Assembly (NCBI RefSeq): GCF_950023065.1
Contig: NC_088678.1
Location: 12,018,580-12,082,579 of the forward strand
Length of the DNA: 64,000 nucleotides
From: Planococcus citri
Lineage: Eukaryota; Arthropoda; Insecta; Hemiptera; Pseudococcidae
Direction: 5' to 3'
The position numbers and the translations under genes are program-made. Below the pieces are notes generated by a model, which had not been told where the DNA came from, made no database searches, and was given only the letters and a program-made list of their open reading frames with translations. Below, piece after piece: positions 48,801-60,100 of the stretch (position 1 is the first letter of the stretch; the number at the start of each line of letters is the position of its first letter).

Positions 48801-50854
48801 ATTGGTTCTGGATTTTGTACCAAATCACAGCAGTGATGAGCACGAATGGTTCATTAAATCTGTGCAGAGAATTGACCCCTATACAGATTATTACGTTTGG
48901 GGAGATCCAAAAGGTTGGATTAATGAAACCACACCATTACCTCCAAATAATTGGGTAAGCACAGCAACAGCCTTTTTACATAGGTATACTGTGATCGATA
49001 TTCTGACAAATATAGACATAAGTATTAAGTAGGTCTCATCTTGGTTTCATAATTCCTCATGTTAATTTTATGACTCGTATTCATACAGGTAGGTCCATTT
49101 GAACAATCTTTATGGTCATATCATCCAATAAGAAAGCAATTTTTTTTACATCAGTTCGCACGTAAACAGCCAGACTTGAATTATCGTTATGATAAATTAG
49201 TTGAAGAAATGATGGTTGGTATCATACTAAATAAATTGAACTTTTTTCTCAAAATTTCCTGAAATAATGTTAAACTAAAAACGTTATTCTCACAGAATGT
49301 AATCCGTTTTTGGCTGGACAAAGGAGTAGATGGATTTAGAATGGATGCTGTAATTCATCTCGTGGAAGACTATAGATTTTTGGACGAACCAATCGTCACA
49401 AATCTCTTATTCAGTGGAAAACCCGCTTATGTAGCTTTTGACCACAAATATACACAATGTCTTCCTGAAACTTACGAAATGTTTCACCAGTTTCGAGAGT
49501 TGGCCGATTCTTATAAGGAAAAAGATGGACAAACGAGGTATAAAAATTTCCTACCTACTCTTTTAACAAAGAAATTTCGAGGTAAACTTGGGTATTTATT
49601 AAAATCAACAGAGTTATCATGCTGGAAATCGGTACCATGCCTACGATAGAAAACACAATGAGATTTTATGGAAACAAATCGTATCCAATATCTCATATTC
49701 CGTTTAATTTCCTTCTGATGGATTTTCTAAATGACACCTCTACTGCTCAAGACTTTCACTATTACATAAATCAATGGATGGATAACATGCCAGAAGGACA
49801 ATGGCCCAACTGGATGGTAGATTTATCATTTATCATACATCTATTTTTATTTTATTTTTTCAAATTAAATATTTTGATTGCTATTTAACTGATCCAAATT
49901 TTCTAGTTAGGAAATCACGACAGGATCAGAATTGCTGACCGGTATGTCCCTAGTAGTGTGGACTCTATGAATACACTTTTGTTATTATTGCCTGGAACGC
50001 CTGTTTCTTATAATGGAGAGGAAATTGGAATGGATGATGTGAAACTGAGTTGGAACCAAATAACCGATGTATATGCTCAGGTTGTGGATCCGCTTATGTA
50101 CATGGCCAGGAGCAGGGATCCGGAAAGGACTCCTTTTCAATGGGATTCCTCGAGACATGCAGGTTCGCACCGAAAATTCTGTAGCATAATGCATAAGAGA
50201 ACTCGACTCAAATTTTGTAAAAATATGATTCATTTTTCAAACTTATCCAAACCTTTGCAGGATTTTCCAACACGAGTGGAAAAACTTGGTTACCAGTGAA
50301 TCCAGATTACTACAGAATTAATGTCGAAGCACAAAAAAATGATCCAAAAAGTCATTTGAACATTTATAAAAATTTAATTAAATTACGATCGAAGAACGTT
50401 TTTCGTCTAGGTGATTTCAAATTGTACAACGTTTCAGAAAAAATTCTCGCATTCAAGAGGTGAAAATGAATTTTTCATACACTATTCTAATCTACTCTTA
50501 TTCCATTTTAAAATGAAAATTCGTCAAATCGAGTGTTATTTTTATTTGTGCAGAAGTCTACAGAATGAAATATTCATAATAATGATAAATCTCAGTAATG
50601 AAGAGGAGGTCATTGATTTCAAAAATACCATAACAGATGTCCCCAATACGAATTTTAATATTGCCTTGGTTAGTCAAAATTCCGAATTCGAAGTTGGGTA
50701 AGTTTCATTTTTTGAGCTTAGATGACTTGATATTTAATTAATATTCGTTTAGTAATAATATGAACCCATCTGCTGTTGCAGCAATGAACTAAATACAAGA
50801 GACAAATTCAGGATGATACCAAAATCGTGCATCGTTCTTGAAGCAATTTTTTAA
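45874..50854 (+). CDS. Maltase/alpha-glucosidase (GH13), tandem copy 2, 583 aa
   Basis: Ten exons: 45874-46039, 46126-46305, 48794-48954, 49089-49214, 49296-49537, 49612-49816, 49907-50162, 50261-50459, 50554-50697, 50782-50854. They total 1752 nt and are in frame throughout. Structure and intron positions are the same as copy 1, so the pair arose by tandem duplication. It carries a signal peptide, the SNSDGIGDLKG motif in canonical form (copy 1 has GNGDLKG), and catalytic Asp in GFRMDAV (about 228), Glu in MLEIGT (about 297) and Asp in LGNHD (about 365). YQICPRSF replaces the YQIWPRSF of copy 1. It is likely secreted into the gut. Intron 2 is 2.5 kb against 0.4 kb in copy 1, because about 2.1 kb of extra sequence lies at 46480-48590. 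Confidence 0.93.
46480..48590. repeat. Extra 2.1 kb in maltase 2 intron 2
   Basis: The intron flanks align with copy 1 (GATTTTTGAAAAAAA..TGCAGCC on the left; AGAAAGTGAGAGTAATTT on the right) but this block does not. It contains a degenerate array of TTGCC..AAAATT and AAAGTC-like units (47150-47910). No inverted ends or target duplication were recognised. Confidence 0.6.
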
Positions 50855-53235
50855 ACGTTCCACTATTAAATCGATAATGAGGCCTGGAATATTAGATCCC
50901 AACTGATTTTATTTAGTTCTAAACATTTGATTGAGCACTTAAAAGATTTACGTGAAATTATTTTCAAATCATGAAGATGATATTCGAATTAGAATTTTGT
51001 AATTTTATAAAATATATATATTTTTCAACAATAAAATAAAAATAATTTCAAGCTTTTATGAACTTGAACAGTCTGAGGAAAGTCAGCTTGGATTTCATAA
51101 ATATGAATTGGAGCATTAGAAACAAATAAGATGAAAATTACTTAATAACAAGGGAAATTTTTCGAATTGACACTCCCTGACAAGCCAGGTCGATAGAGCA
51201 TGTTTTGAAATCCTCCTAATCAAAATTTCAGATCCTAAAGTTCATTTTTTTGAATTTTTAACAATAAATTTTTGAACATTACAAATTTAAAAAAAAAACG
51301 ATTTATGGGTGGTTTTCAAAACTTTTTGTAAAATTGAATAAAATTTTTTGAACAAAATTAACTAATGCGAATAAATTTTAATTAAACTCGATTTTTAAAC
51401 TTTCTCCAAAAATTCAAAATCGCTTAACGTTGAATTCGAGGACTGCTTGTTCAAAGTAAATTTTTGGTCAATTCATAAATTTCGAAAAAATGCGATTACA
51501 GGTTCCATAGGTGATTTTCGGTCTTTCAAGAGCAATTTTAAATTACTAAAAAAATTTGATAACCCCAAAAATCAAATTTCAGAGCTCAACTCAATTTTCA
51601 GCAAAAAAAAATTAGTATCCAAAAAAGCTTGAAAAAAGTAGGTGACCAAATAATAAGCAAAAATGTGACGAAACGTGAGCAAAACATTTTCATGTAAAAA
51701 AAACAAAAATACACCACATCATCTTAAATTTCAATGATTTTTAATTTTAAAAGGTTGAACTACCTATTTTGAATTTTTTTGATCAAAACCCGAGTCTTTT
51801 CGGCAATTTTCAGCAATAAAGAGACAATTTTTGTAGTTCCTGTTAAAAAAAAAATGGGCGAAAAAGTAAACATTTTGATGGAAATTTTTGCAAGAAAAAA
51901 ACTGCAATTTTTAGCAATTTTGTTTAAAAAAACGACAATTTTTGATACCTAATTTTTCACAAAAAGTAAGACTTCGACAATTTTTGAAAAAAATAAAATT
52001 AACGGGAGTTATTGAGAAAAAATGAACATTTTCAGCAATTTTGGCATAATTTTGCTAAAAGCAAAAATTTTTACTAAAAGCAGTAATTATTAATAATTAT
52101 TGGCCAAGAAATTATTCAAATTTTTTTCGAAAAACGAAACTTTTATTGCACTTTTTAAGTTTAAAACACTAGAGTTTTTGGCACTTTTTGGAAAAAAGCA
52201 AGTTTTTTGGAATTATAAATAGAAACACCCAGAATTTCCAGCACTTTTTCTACCGATCGAGATTTTTTGTCAATTCTTGAAAAAGCGAGAATGTATGACA
52301 ATTTTTGGCAGAAAACAAGACTTTTTGTAAATTATTGGCAAAAAAATGGTACCCAAATTTTTCATAATTTTTGTCGAAAAAGTGAATTTCTTTCAATTTT
52401 TAGGTTGAAAAGAAGTAATTTTTTGTCAAAACTGCCAAATGGTCTAGTTATTTGCTAAAAATCGTCAATTTTTTCGTAAAGAATTCCAAAATAACTCGAT
52501 TTTTTTTTCTAAAAATTTCTCAAAAGTCTCAAGGCCAAAAAAGTTCAAAATGTGAGATGTTTTCATATTTTTGACGGGAAATAAAAATTTTTGAAAATTT
52601 TCAAGAAAAAAGTAACTTACAACGTTGAGAGAAAAAAACAAAAGTGTGATCGTGTAAAATTACCAGAAAGATTTCGCCAGCACAAAAATTGCTCGGTCTT
52701 CAAAAATTTGATTTTTTCTCATTTATTCTGGAATGCACAAAATTGTTTTAAAAAATTAACTTTTGAAGTGGCACTCCTGGAATTTCGAAGTAATCGACTA
52801 AAACGGTCAAAATGGTGCTCAATAAAGCATTCTAAAGTTCATTTAGGGCCACTCCAGAGTATGTAATTTGAAATTTCAGGAGAAAAATTCTAAAATCACT
52901 GAAAACTCCAGAATGGCCAAGAACCAGTATTATCGTAACACTTATTTTATTCGATTTTCATCGAAAATTAAATACTAAAAAATGAAATGAAAAATAATCT
53001 GGAACACGTTCACATCATAATAACGTAGATAGATAGTATATACTATAACTCATAAATAAATTAATTAACAATTCGATATCACAGTTAATTTTGCCTCCTG
53101 CATACAAGTTCGGTTCGAAGATCACTCGACTGACACGAGTTCGATCTCCAAAGCCCACAACTGCACCAGATCTTGCATCGGCAACCATTTCTATTATTGA
53201 AACGTAACTCATCGTACATTTCAATCGTCCAAATC
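50855..53235. other. Intergenic region between maltase 2 and EIPR1
   Basis: An AATAAA at 51030 probably ends the maltase 2 transcript. A degenerate array with AAAAA..CAATTTTTGG-like units fills about 51660-52560. The 3' UTR of EIPR1 enters from the right; TTTATT at 52946 is an AATAAA on its strand. No other gene seen. Confidence 0.6.
51030..51035 (+). terminator. Poly(A) signal of maltase 2
   Basis: AATAAA 176 bp after the stop, repeated just downstream in ACAATAAAATAAAAATAA. Confidence 0.65.
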
Positions 53236-54715
53236 TCATAACAGTATCTTATACTTCTCTGTTTTTGGAACCCTATTAATTAGTAATCGTCCATCGTAAC
53301 TTAACGAAGCCAAAATCCAAGGATCAGCGGAAGACCATTCGACACAATAAACCGAATCTTCGTGCTGATCGAAAGTAGCAATTACACCATCGGCTAATTT
53401 ATCTCTAGTACTGCCTTCTTCTTCTGGTATTACCGAAGACGATGATATAGATTGAATACGAGTTATTAGTACTTTAGTATCGCTACTAGCTGAAGCTACT
53501 AGTTCATCGTGATAGTGATTATATCGAATAGCCCAGACCCAATGAGAATGATCATTTCTAGTTATTAGAGATTGGCTGGTGTTTCTCAGATCCCAAAATC
53601 TAGATCTGCCATCGTCTCCGCAAGTGGCCAAGCAATAGTGGCGGTTCGGATTGAAGTCTAGATCTCTGGGAAATTGGGATAAAAGTAATATGGTAATTAA
53701 TACAGATAATCGTATAATTTAGTTAGTTAATAATTCGGAAATGATAATAAACTGAGTGAATATACCTGACTGATTGTAAATGAGCATTTTCTATAACCCA
53801 AGCATGTTTCGAAGAGCTACGAATATCCCAACCTTTAACCGAGCAATCGTTAGCTGTGGCAAATTGAGCGTTCACAGGTGGATTCCATTTACCAGTAGTG
53901 AATTTTGGACTCCCTTACAAAATTATAATAATAAATTAGTAATTCAAACTACAAAAAGAGTTTTAAATTGAATATTGAAATTAAAAAGCCACCTTTAGCT
54001 TCCATTGATATAGTATTAGAGAGTTCAGCGCAGCCAGATCCGATACTCCATATCAATACTTTATTATCCACGACCGTAGCTATTTGAGAACCATCGTTCG
54101 GATGAAAAGCAGCTATCTGCGCAAATATTTCATAATTTTAATAGTACTTCTCAGAGTTTAATTTACATATTATTAGGCATTTCAATAGATTACTTTGATA
54201 TCTGTACCGTGAGATTTAAGATCAAAATCACACAAACGTTCTAAATCGTTATCATCTTCTTCGGGTACCTTCCACAACGTTGATTTCATACCAAAATTAC
54301 CGTCTGATTCGTCGACGGTATTATAACATGTTGAAATTAAATTTGGATCTTTCGTAGACGATGATATGGACCATATTTCTCCATCTTTGTGCCTGAAAAC
54401 CTGTCACATATGTGTTAGTGGAAAATGAAATGAGATACTAACTCGTAAAGAATGTTCTGATTATATGTATACTTGAGATTTCAGAGTATCGTCTTCTTCG
54501 TTCAGCTGTACAGAGTGAACTTGATTACTCGCTAGTTTCAAGGATTGAGTCCCGATGTAAAATTTCGTTTTTTCGGTCTCAGATACTTGAGCTGAAAGAG
54601 CTCTGGCCTGTAAACAAGTAAAAATGAATGAGGATCAACGTTGAAAGGGTAGCTTTATGAGGAAGATATCAATTACCTGGAACTCCAAACCGTAGATTTG
54701 AGAATCTGATGTCAT
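53236..54715 (-). CDS. EIPR1: EARP/GARP-interacting WD40 protein EIPR1 (TSSC1), 360 aa
   Basis: Six coding exons on the minus strand: 54715-54677, 54607-54473, 54400-54194, 54116-53993, 53913-53766, 53665-53236. They total 1083 nt with all phases closing. The protein starts with IYGLEFQARALS, then FYIGTQSLK, GEIWSISSS, KFTTGKWNPP, GWDIRS, ENAHLQSVRDLDFNPN, the CGDDG to FWDLRNT repeat, HSHWVWAIRYNH and the C-terminal SSADPWILASLSYDGRLLINRVP, all hallmarks of EIPR1. The family member is a WD40 scaffold that binds the EARP and GARP tethers and promotes endosomal recycling and dense-core vesicle formation. It is slightly shorter than the vertebrate form because acidic loops are short. Introns are small, unlike its neighbours. 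No defects seen. Confidence 0.95.
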
Positions 54716-57133
54716 TACCGGTTCAAAATGAGCGAATATTTGTATTTTATTTCAAATACGAAACGAAGTTTTTGAAAAAAATTATTTAAAAATACGAAAT
54801 GTTTACGTTTCACATCTGTTTGAGATAAGGTTCATCAGTTGAAGCTAAATGTAGCAGGTTGGGATCGTTCGTCCCTTGCAACGGAGCAAATTAAATTCAA
54901 AATAAATTCAAAATTAAAACTGCGAATAATGCTGAGCTGAATCAGCAAAAAAAAGTCTCAAAATTGAACCAAAATGACAATGGTCGTAAATTTTATAATA
55001 TTTCCTCTTTCATGAAGTCTTATAAGCGTTTGAATATTTATTTATTTTATAAACACTCTTCATTTCTCACTTTCTCAAGAGTCAGGAGTCAGGACACTAA
55101 AACTTGAAAATTGAAATGAAACTGAAAGGAAATTTGAAATTTACTCAAATCAACAGATGATAGATGCTAATGTGATCTTTGATCTTCTTTGCTCGAGTAA
55201 CTCGACACAAAAAATATTACGCCGGGTTTTTTCTAATAGCACGTGAAATCGAAATGATGCCAAAAATAATGCATGGTAAGTGTGCATAAAAATAATTCAT
55301 TCCTTAATTTATTATAATCTATCATGTCGTGGAAATTACGTGTGTAATGATTGAATTGGACATTTTAGTCACCGACGCAACTCCTAATTTTACGCTGTAT
55401 TTTTTCATCATTCCATTTTTTTTTTTTGTTGATAATAATTGAGAGAAGAGTGATATTTAAATAAAACACAACTTTTCACGAACGTTTAATACCAAATGCA
55501 ACTTTTATTGCGTAAATTTTCGAGCTCCCAGGGCGTTAGTTATGATTTTTGCTATTTTTAATTTAGACCTGTAACTATAGCTTCTCATAACCAACAAAAT
55601 GGTAAAAATAACTGAAATAAGAAATTTTTATACATTTTTATTTTTAAAAAAATAAGAAAGAAATAATGTGTAATTAAGTAGGTATATCTTGAATTGATGA
55701 AAGTAGGTAGAGGTAGTTATTAGGTTCAATAGAGGGACTGAGGGATTAGATAGGCACTTACCTATTTCTGCGGGTTTTTTCACCCTTGAATTGAACAGGA
55801 TTTTGGTGGAGAGACAAAAATTCCAACCTCTCCCCCTCATTCTCCGATCAGCACCACACATTTTTCAACCAAGAAATTGAAAGAAAAAAAATCAAAATTT
55901 TACCCAATTGACCTAGAAAGCTGAAATATTGGGATACATACTATTTTGGAGCTTTCAAATTGATCTGAAACAGTTTTAAAACGTTTTGAGCAATTCTGGA
56001 GCCTCCAGCAGATTTTTAAGACCTGAAATTTTCACAAAATTTTACCAAATGAAGTTGGAAAGCCGGAATTCACTTTGTACTCTAATGTCAACATGCTATA
56101 AAGTCTTCTGTAGACAGGTTCGTATTGTTTTGGAGTCTCCAGCGATTTTTTTGGAAATTCGCAGAGTGAAGTTCGACTTTCCAACTTCATTTATAAGTGA
56201 AAATGGAAATTCCAAGTTTCAAAAATTGGCTGGAGCATCTAGAACTCTTGGAAACAGTTGTTCCAACCCATTTCCAATCAATTTGACTGGTCGAAAGTAT
56301 AGGGTAACCTTATATGCCATATTTTAGCTTCATCTGGGACAATTCGGAAAAATTTTGATTTTTTCGCATTTTTAGCTCAAATTTCATTTTCATGAAAAAT
56401 TCGTCAAAAATAGAAAAACGTACATTGGGTCTTTGGCTCATGAAATTTTGGCTGGTGATATATTTTTGCTACATCTTTCGATTTAACTTTGTTCGTTTCG
56501 AGAATTTCAGTTCGAGTCTCACGTTAGAAATTAGAATCTGCGATTTCAAGTGATCTGTCAATCAAAATGGCCGCCATTTTGCCAGTTGGGCCAACTTTTT
56601 TTTCAAGTTTTCTTTAAAATCTTCCTGAGGGTGTATGTCCCTTTTAAGAAAAAGTGATCGAGGAGGATCGGCGAGGAGGGAGTTGAAATTGCTCCATTTG
56701 TCATGCCCATGTCAATTAAAGTGATGAAATTCATTTTTTTTTTTTTTTTTTTTTTTTGAAAGGAACAGGTAAGTAATTGGATTTTTAGTTTTTCAAGCTT
56801 TTGATGCATCTTGAATTTCCTTAGGTTTCTCCTTAACACTTATTTCAAATTTTGAATCAATTTAAAAAGTTGATCATCCTAAATGAATATTATCTAAGTA
56901 ATATTATAACACAATAAAGACAAAAGTTGAATTGCTGCTGCCATTGGATTGATTTCTTAGTATTTTGAATGCTACATTAGCATCCATCAAGAGTTCTTCT
57001 AGTAGGATAGCCATGCTTGCTACTTTTGAAACCGCTGAACCCTTAAAAAATTGAGTAATTTTTGAAATTAGCTACCTACATACAGCGCTACATAGTATAG
57101 GTAGGCAGATTAGACTACATCAAAAAATAATAT
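54716..57133. other. Intergenic region between EIPR1 and the NRF gene
   Basis: It should hold the EIPR1 promoter just right of 54715, but I see no clear TATA box. A diverged copy of the 26.1-kb MITE-like family covers about 55890-56680 (TGGAGCCTCCAGCAG, GCCGCCATTTTG, GAGGATCGGC). A run of T lies at about 56736-56757. No other gene seen. Confidence 0.6.
55890..56680. repeat. Second copy of the GGAGCCTCCAG / GCCGCCATTTTG repeat family
   Basis: Collinear similarity to 26152-27160: TGGAAAGC..GAA near the start, TGGAGCCTCCAGC words, CAATCAAAATGGCCGCCATTTTG and CCCTTTTAAGAAAAAGTGA..GAGGATCGGC at the end. A short related fragment also precedes the satellite at about 6000-6130. Confidence 0.65.
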
Positions 57134-60100
57134 TCACATGATAGTTCTATTATTGTTCAAATCACTCGTTCCAGTATGATTCATTTTAAAATCACCAGTT
57201 TTGATAGATTTGTCGTCGTCTTGCTTTATTAGCTTTTCTTGCAATCTGCGAAACATTCAATGCCAATAATAGATTATTTAATTAATAATAATATCGTATG
57301 TACTTAGGGGTTGGGGAGGGAAGGTGCTGAAGTATGTAGAATTTCCAAAATTTCAAAGCATAAATATCTACCTCGATAGTTTTCTTTTGATTATTATTCT
57401 CAAATTCATAACTGGAGCTTCGACAAATAAATGTAACACTAATCCCATTGTGTAAGAGAACAAAATATCACCCAGTGTCCACCATGTCTAAATTATGAAA
57501 CATTAGAATGAAAACTGGTTTGAATAAATATTCAACTCACAAGATAGGTACCTATATAGATACACAAAAATAGTCATATTTTTAATATGTAGGTACCTAC
57601 TTGAGACTTCCAAAGTACACCGAAAAGGGACCTTTTGAACTTATACTCTCCCAATTGAACAAAACCCAGCTATATCGAAAGAGTATGTCTTAAAATCCCT
57701 GTAATCAAAATTTTAAAACCTCAAGTTCGTTTTTGGATTTTTGGTAAATTTTTAAAAATTTAAGAAATCAAAAAAAAAGTTGTTTCAAGAACGAGAGTGA
57801 AGTCAAATTGAAGGAATTATTCACATTATTTTGATTTTAAAACTTTTATTTCATAAAAAAGTTTGAAAATTAGCTTTAAAGTAGATTTTTTTTAATTTTT
57901 AAATTTTCAAAAATTTTCCAAAAATTAGGTAGTTTGAACATCAGAAAGTCTGGTAAGTACCTACTGATTGTGAGGGTCTTAATATCAGGGTATGCTCTTT
58001 TGATCTAGCTTGGCTTTGTTCAAGTCGAAGGGAAGATTGTGAGTTCAAGAGGTTCCTTTGTCAGTTCACTCAACTATTAGTGATTTGATTTTTTTTTCAA
58101 GTTTACCTACTTAATAGTTACTTACCAAATTCATTACACTTGACACGGGTACTGGTTGTTTTTGATAAGACGTGTGATACAACTGAAGTAATGTATTGAG
58201 AAGGAACACCGAGTAGGTTAGACGACCTAATGGAATCCAAAATTTCCATTCGACCACTCTGGTAAACATTCCTGTGAATTAGCATGTAAGTATGTAATTG
58301 AAGGTAAAATACAGCCCTAGAAAAAAATCAAATCTCCTATTTCATTCTATACTAATTCGTTTACCTACCTAATCCTGATGTGAAGTATAAACATATGCAA
58401 ACAGCTTGGAAAAAGATATATATGGAACGACTCAAAGCAGCATACGAAGCACTTTCAAATCTGTTATATTTTCTTCCAAACTTATAAAACAAGCACCCGT
58501 ACAATTGATTCGCTTCGCTGATCAGTAAGGATATCAGTAAAAATAAATAAACTTGTTTCTAGAGTATAAGGAAAACAGAACAAGTAAGTAGTTAAGTAAA
58601 CTTTGGTCATTGGTAGGGATAATCTTCAAAAGAGCTGAGCTCCCGAAATTGAACTTACATTGGTGAATTTAATTCTTTTATCTTTCAATAATTTAACGAC
58701 GTAAGCAGTCATAAATCCAATCAGGTAAGGCGCACATCTAGTAGATGCTATAGTGTATAAACCAGTGAATTCTTTATCAGCTCTCAAATCCTCCACTGTC
58801 CTAAAAATAAATTCGTTTTTTTTTTTTTTTTTTTTTTTTTAATCAAGACATAGAATTTTCGTACTGCAATTTCAGGATTTCAGACTAAACACTAAATATC
58901 CATAACTTACCTACCTAAAGTAAAATCTAAAAATCCCATGATATTTGTTCACGTAGGTGATGAGGAATGTTATGATGATTGAGCTAATAAACAAGAAAGC
59001 TGTTGCTAGGAGACCCTTCTTTTCATTTTTTGAAAAAATGTAAAGCAGAATTCCTCCGATGATGGTCAACTGTATATCCGCTGATATGTAATAACTGACG
59101 ATTAAACACTGTTGGCAGAGCAAATTAATGACATATTTATTACTTATGCATTATTTGTACAGGTCTATACTTAATGGCCCAAGTCATAAGGAACTGATTC
59201 ACATGACCAAAAAAGCCAGCCAAGATGAGGAAAATTTGTATATACACGAGAAGAGTGTACCAAACAATTTTGGTTACTTGCAATTAAATGAGATGTTTTT
59301 CATTAGCCAAATTTCAAAAACAGCATTTTATTGTGAGTTGATTTTCAATTTTCTCTCCGAAAGACAGAATTTTGCAAAAAAAATATATATATATGTTCTA
59401 TCATTTGAGGTAATTTTACAAAATTACCCTCGATTATTTGTGGAGTTTTTAGATGGGTAATTATACCCACGAAATTTCATAATCTTTTGTTCTTGCTTTC
59501 CTCAGACGTGTTTGCTTTTCTATTAAGTATTTCAAAATTAAAATTATTAATTGGAGTAAAAAAAATGGTCTCGTCGTAGCGAAAAAACATTGTCTTTAGG
59601 TAGGTACCTACCTCTTGAAATACAAATTTTTGAAAGCTTCTGCCCTCGATACTTAGTTGATTCGCTCGGTCTAATTTCAATATTTTTTCTTAAACTAAAA
59701 AATTTCATGTTTAAAATTTCCATAAATTCAAAAAAAAAAAAAAAAAAAAAAAAAACAGATACCAATTCTTTGATAACCCCTACTGCAAGTATTATATAAA
59801 TTTTGACAAAATTGAGAGGGAATGACATTTTGAGGACTCCCAACCGACTCAGTCAACACCTGTATACTTAGACTTACTCATTTCATTGAAATTTCGATGG
59901 GTGTACCTACCAATATTTTGCTGACTATTTTTTCGAAAGACTTTTTGTTACGTAGGTAGGTAGTAAGTACCTGTTTATTGGTTTTAACGATGTTATTGAT
60001 CGCCAACAAACTTGCCCATCAGCTTTCCCTGCATTTGTTCACTTCACTAGTTATCTTATAATTCCATAATGGTCCATCTCCGGTGTATGGTAATACGTAT

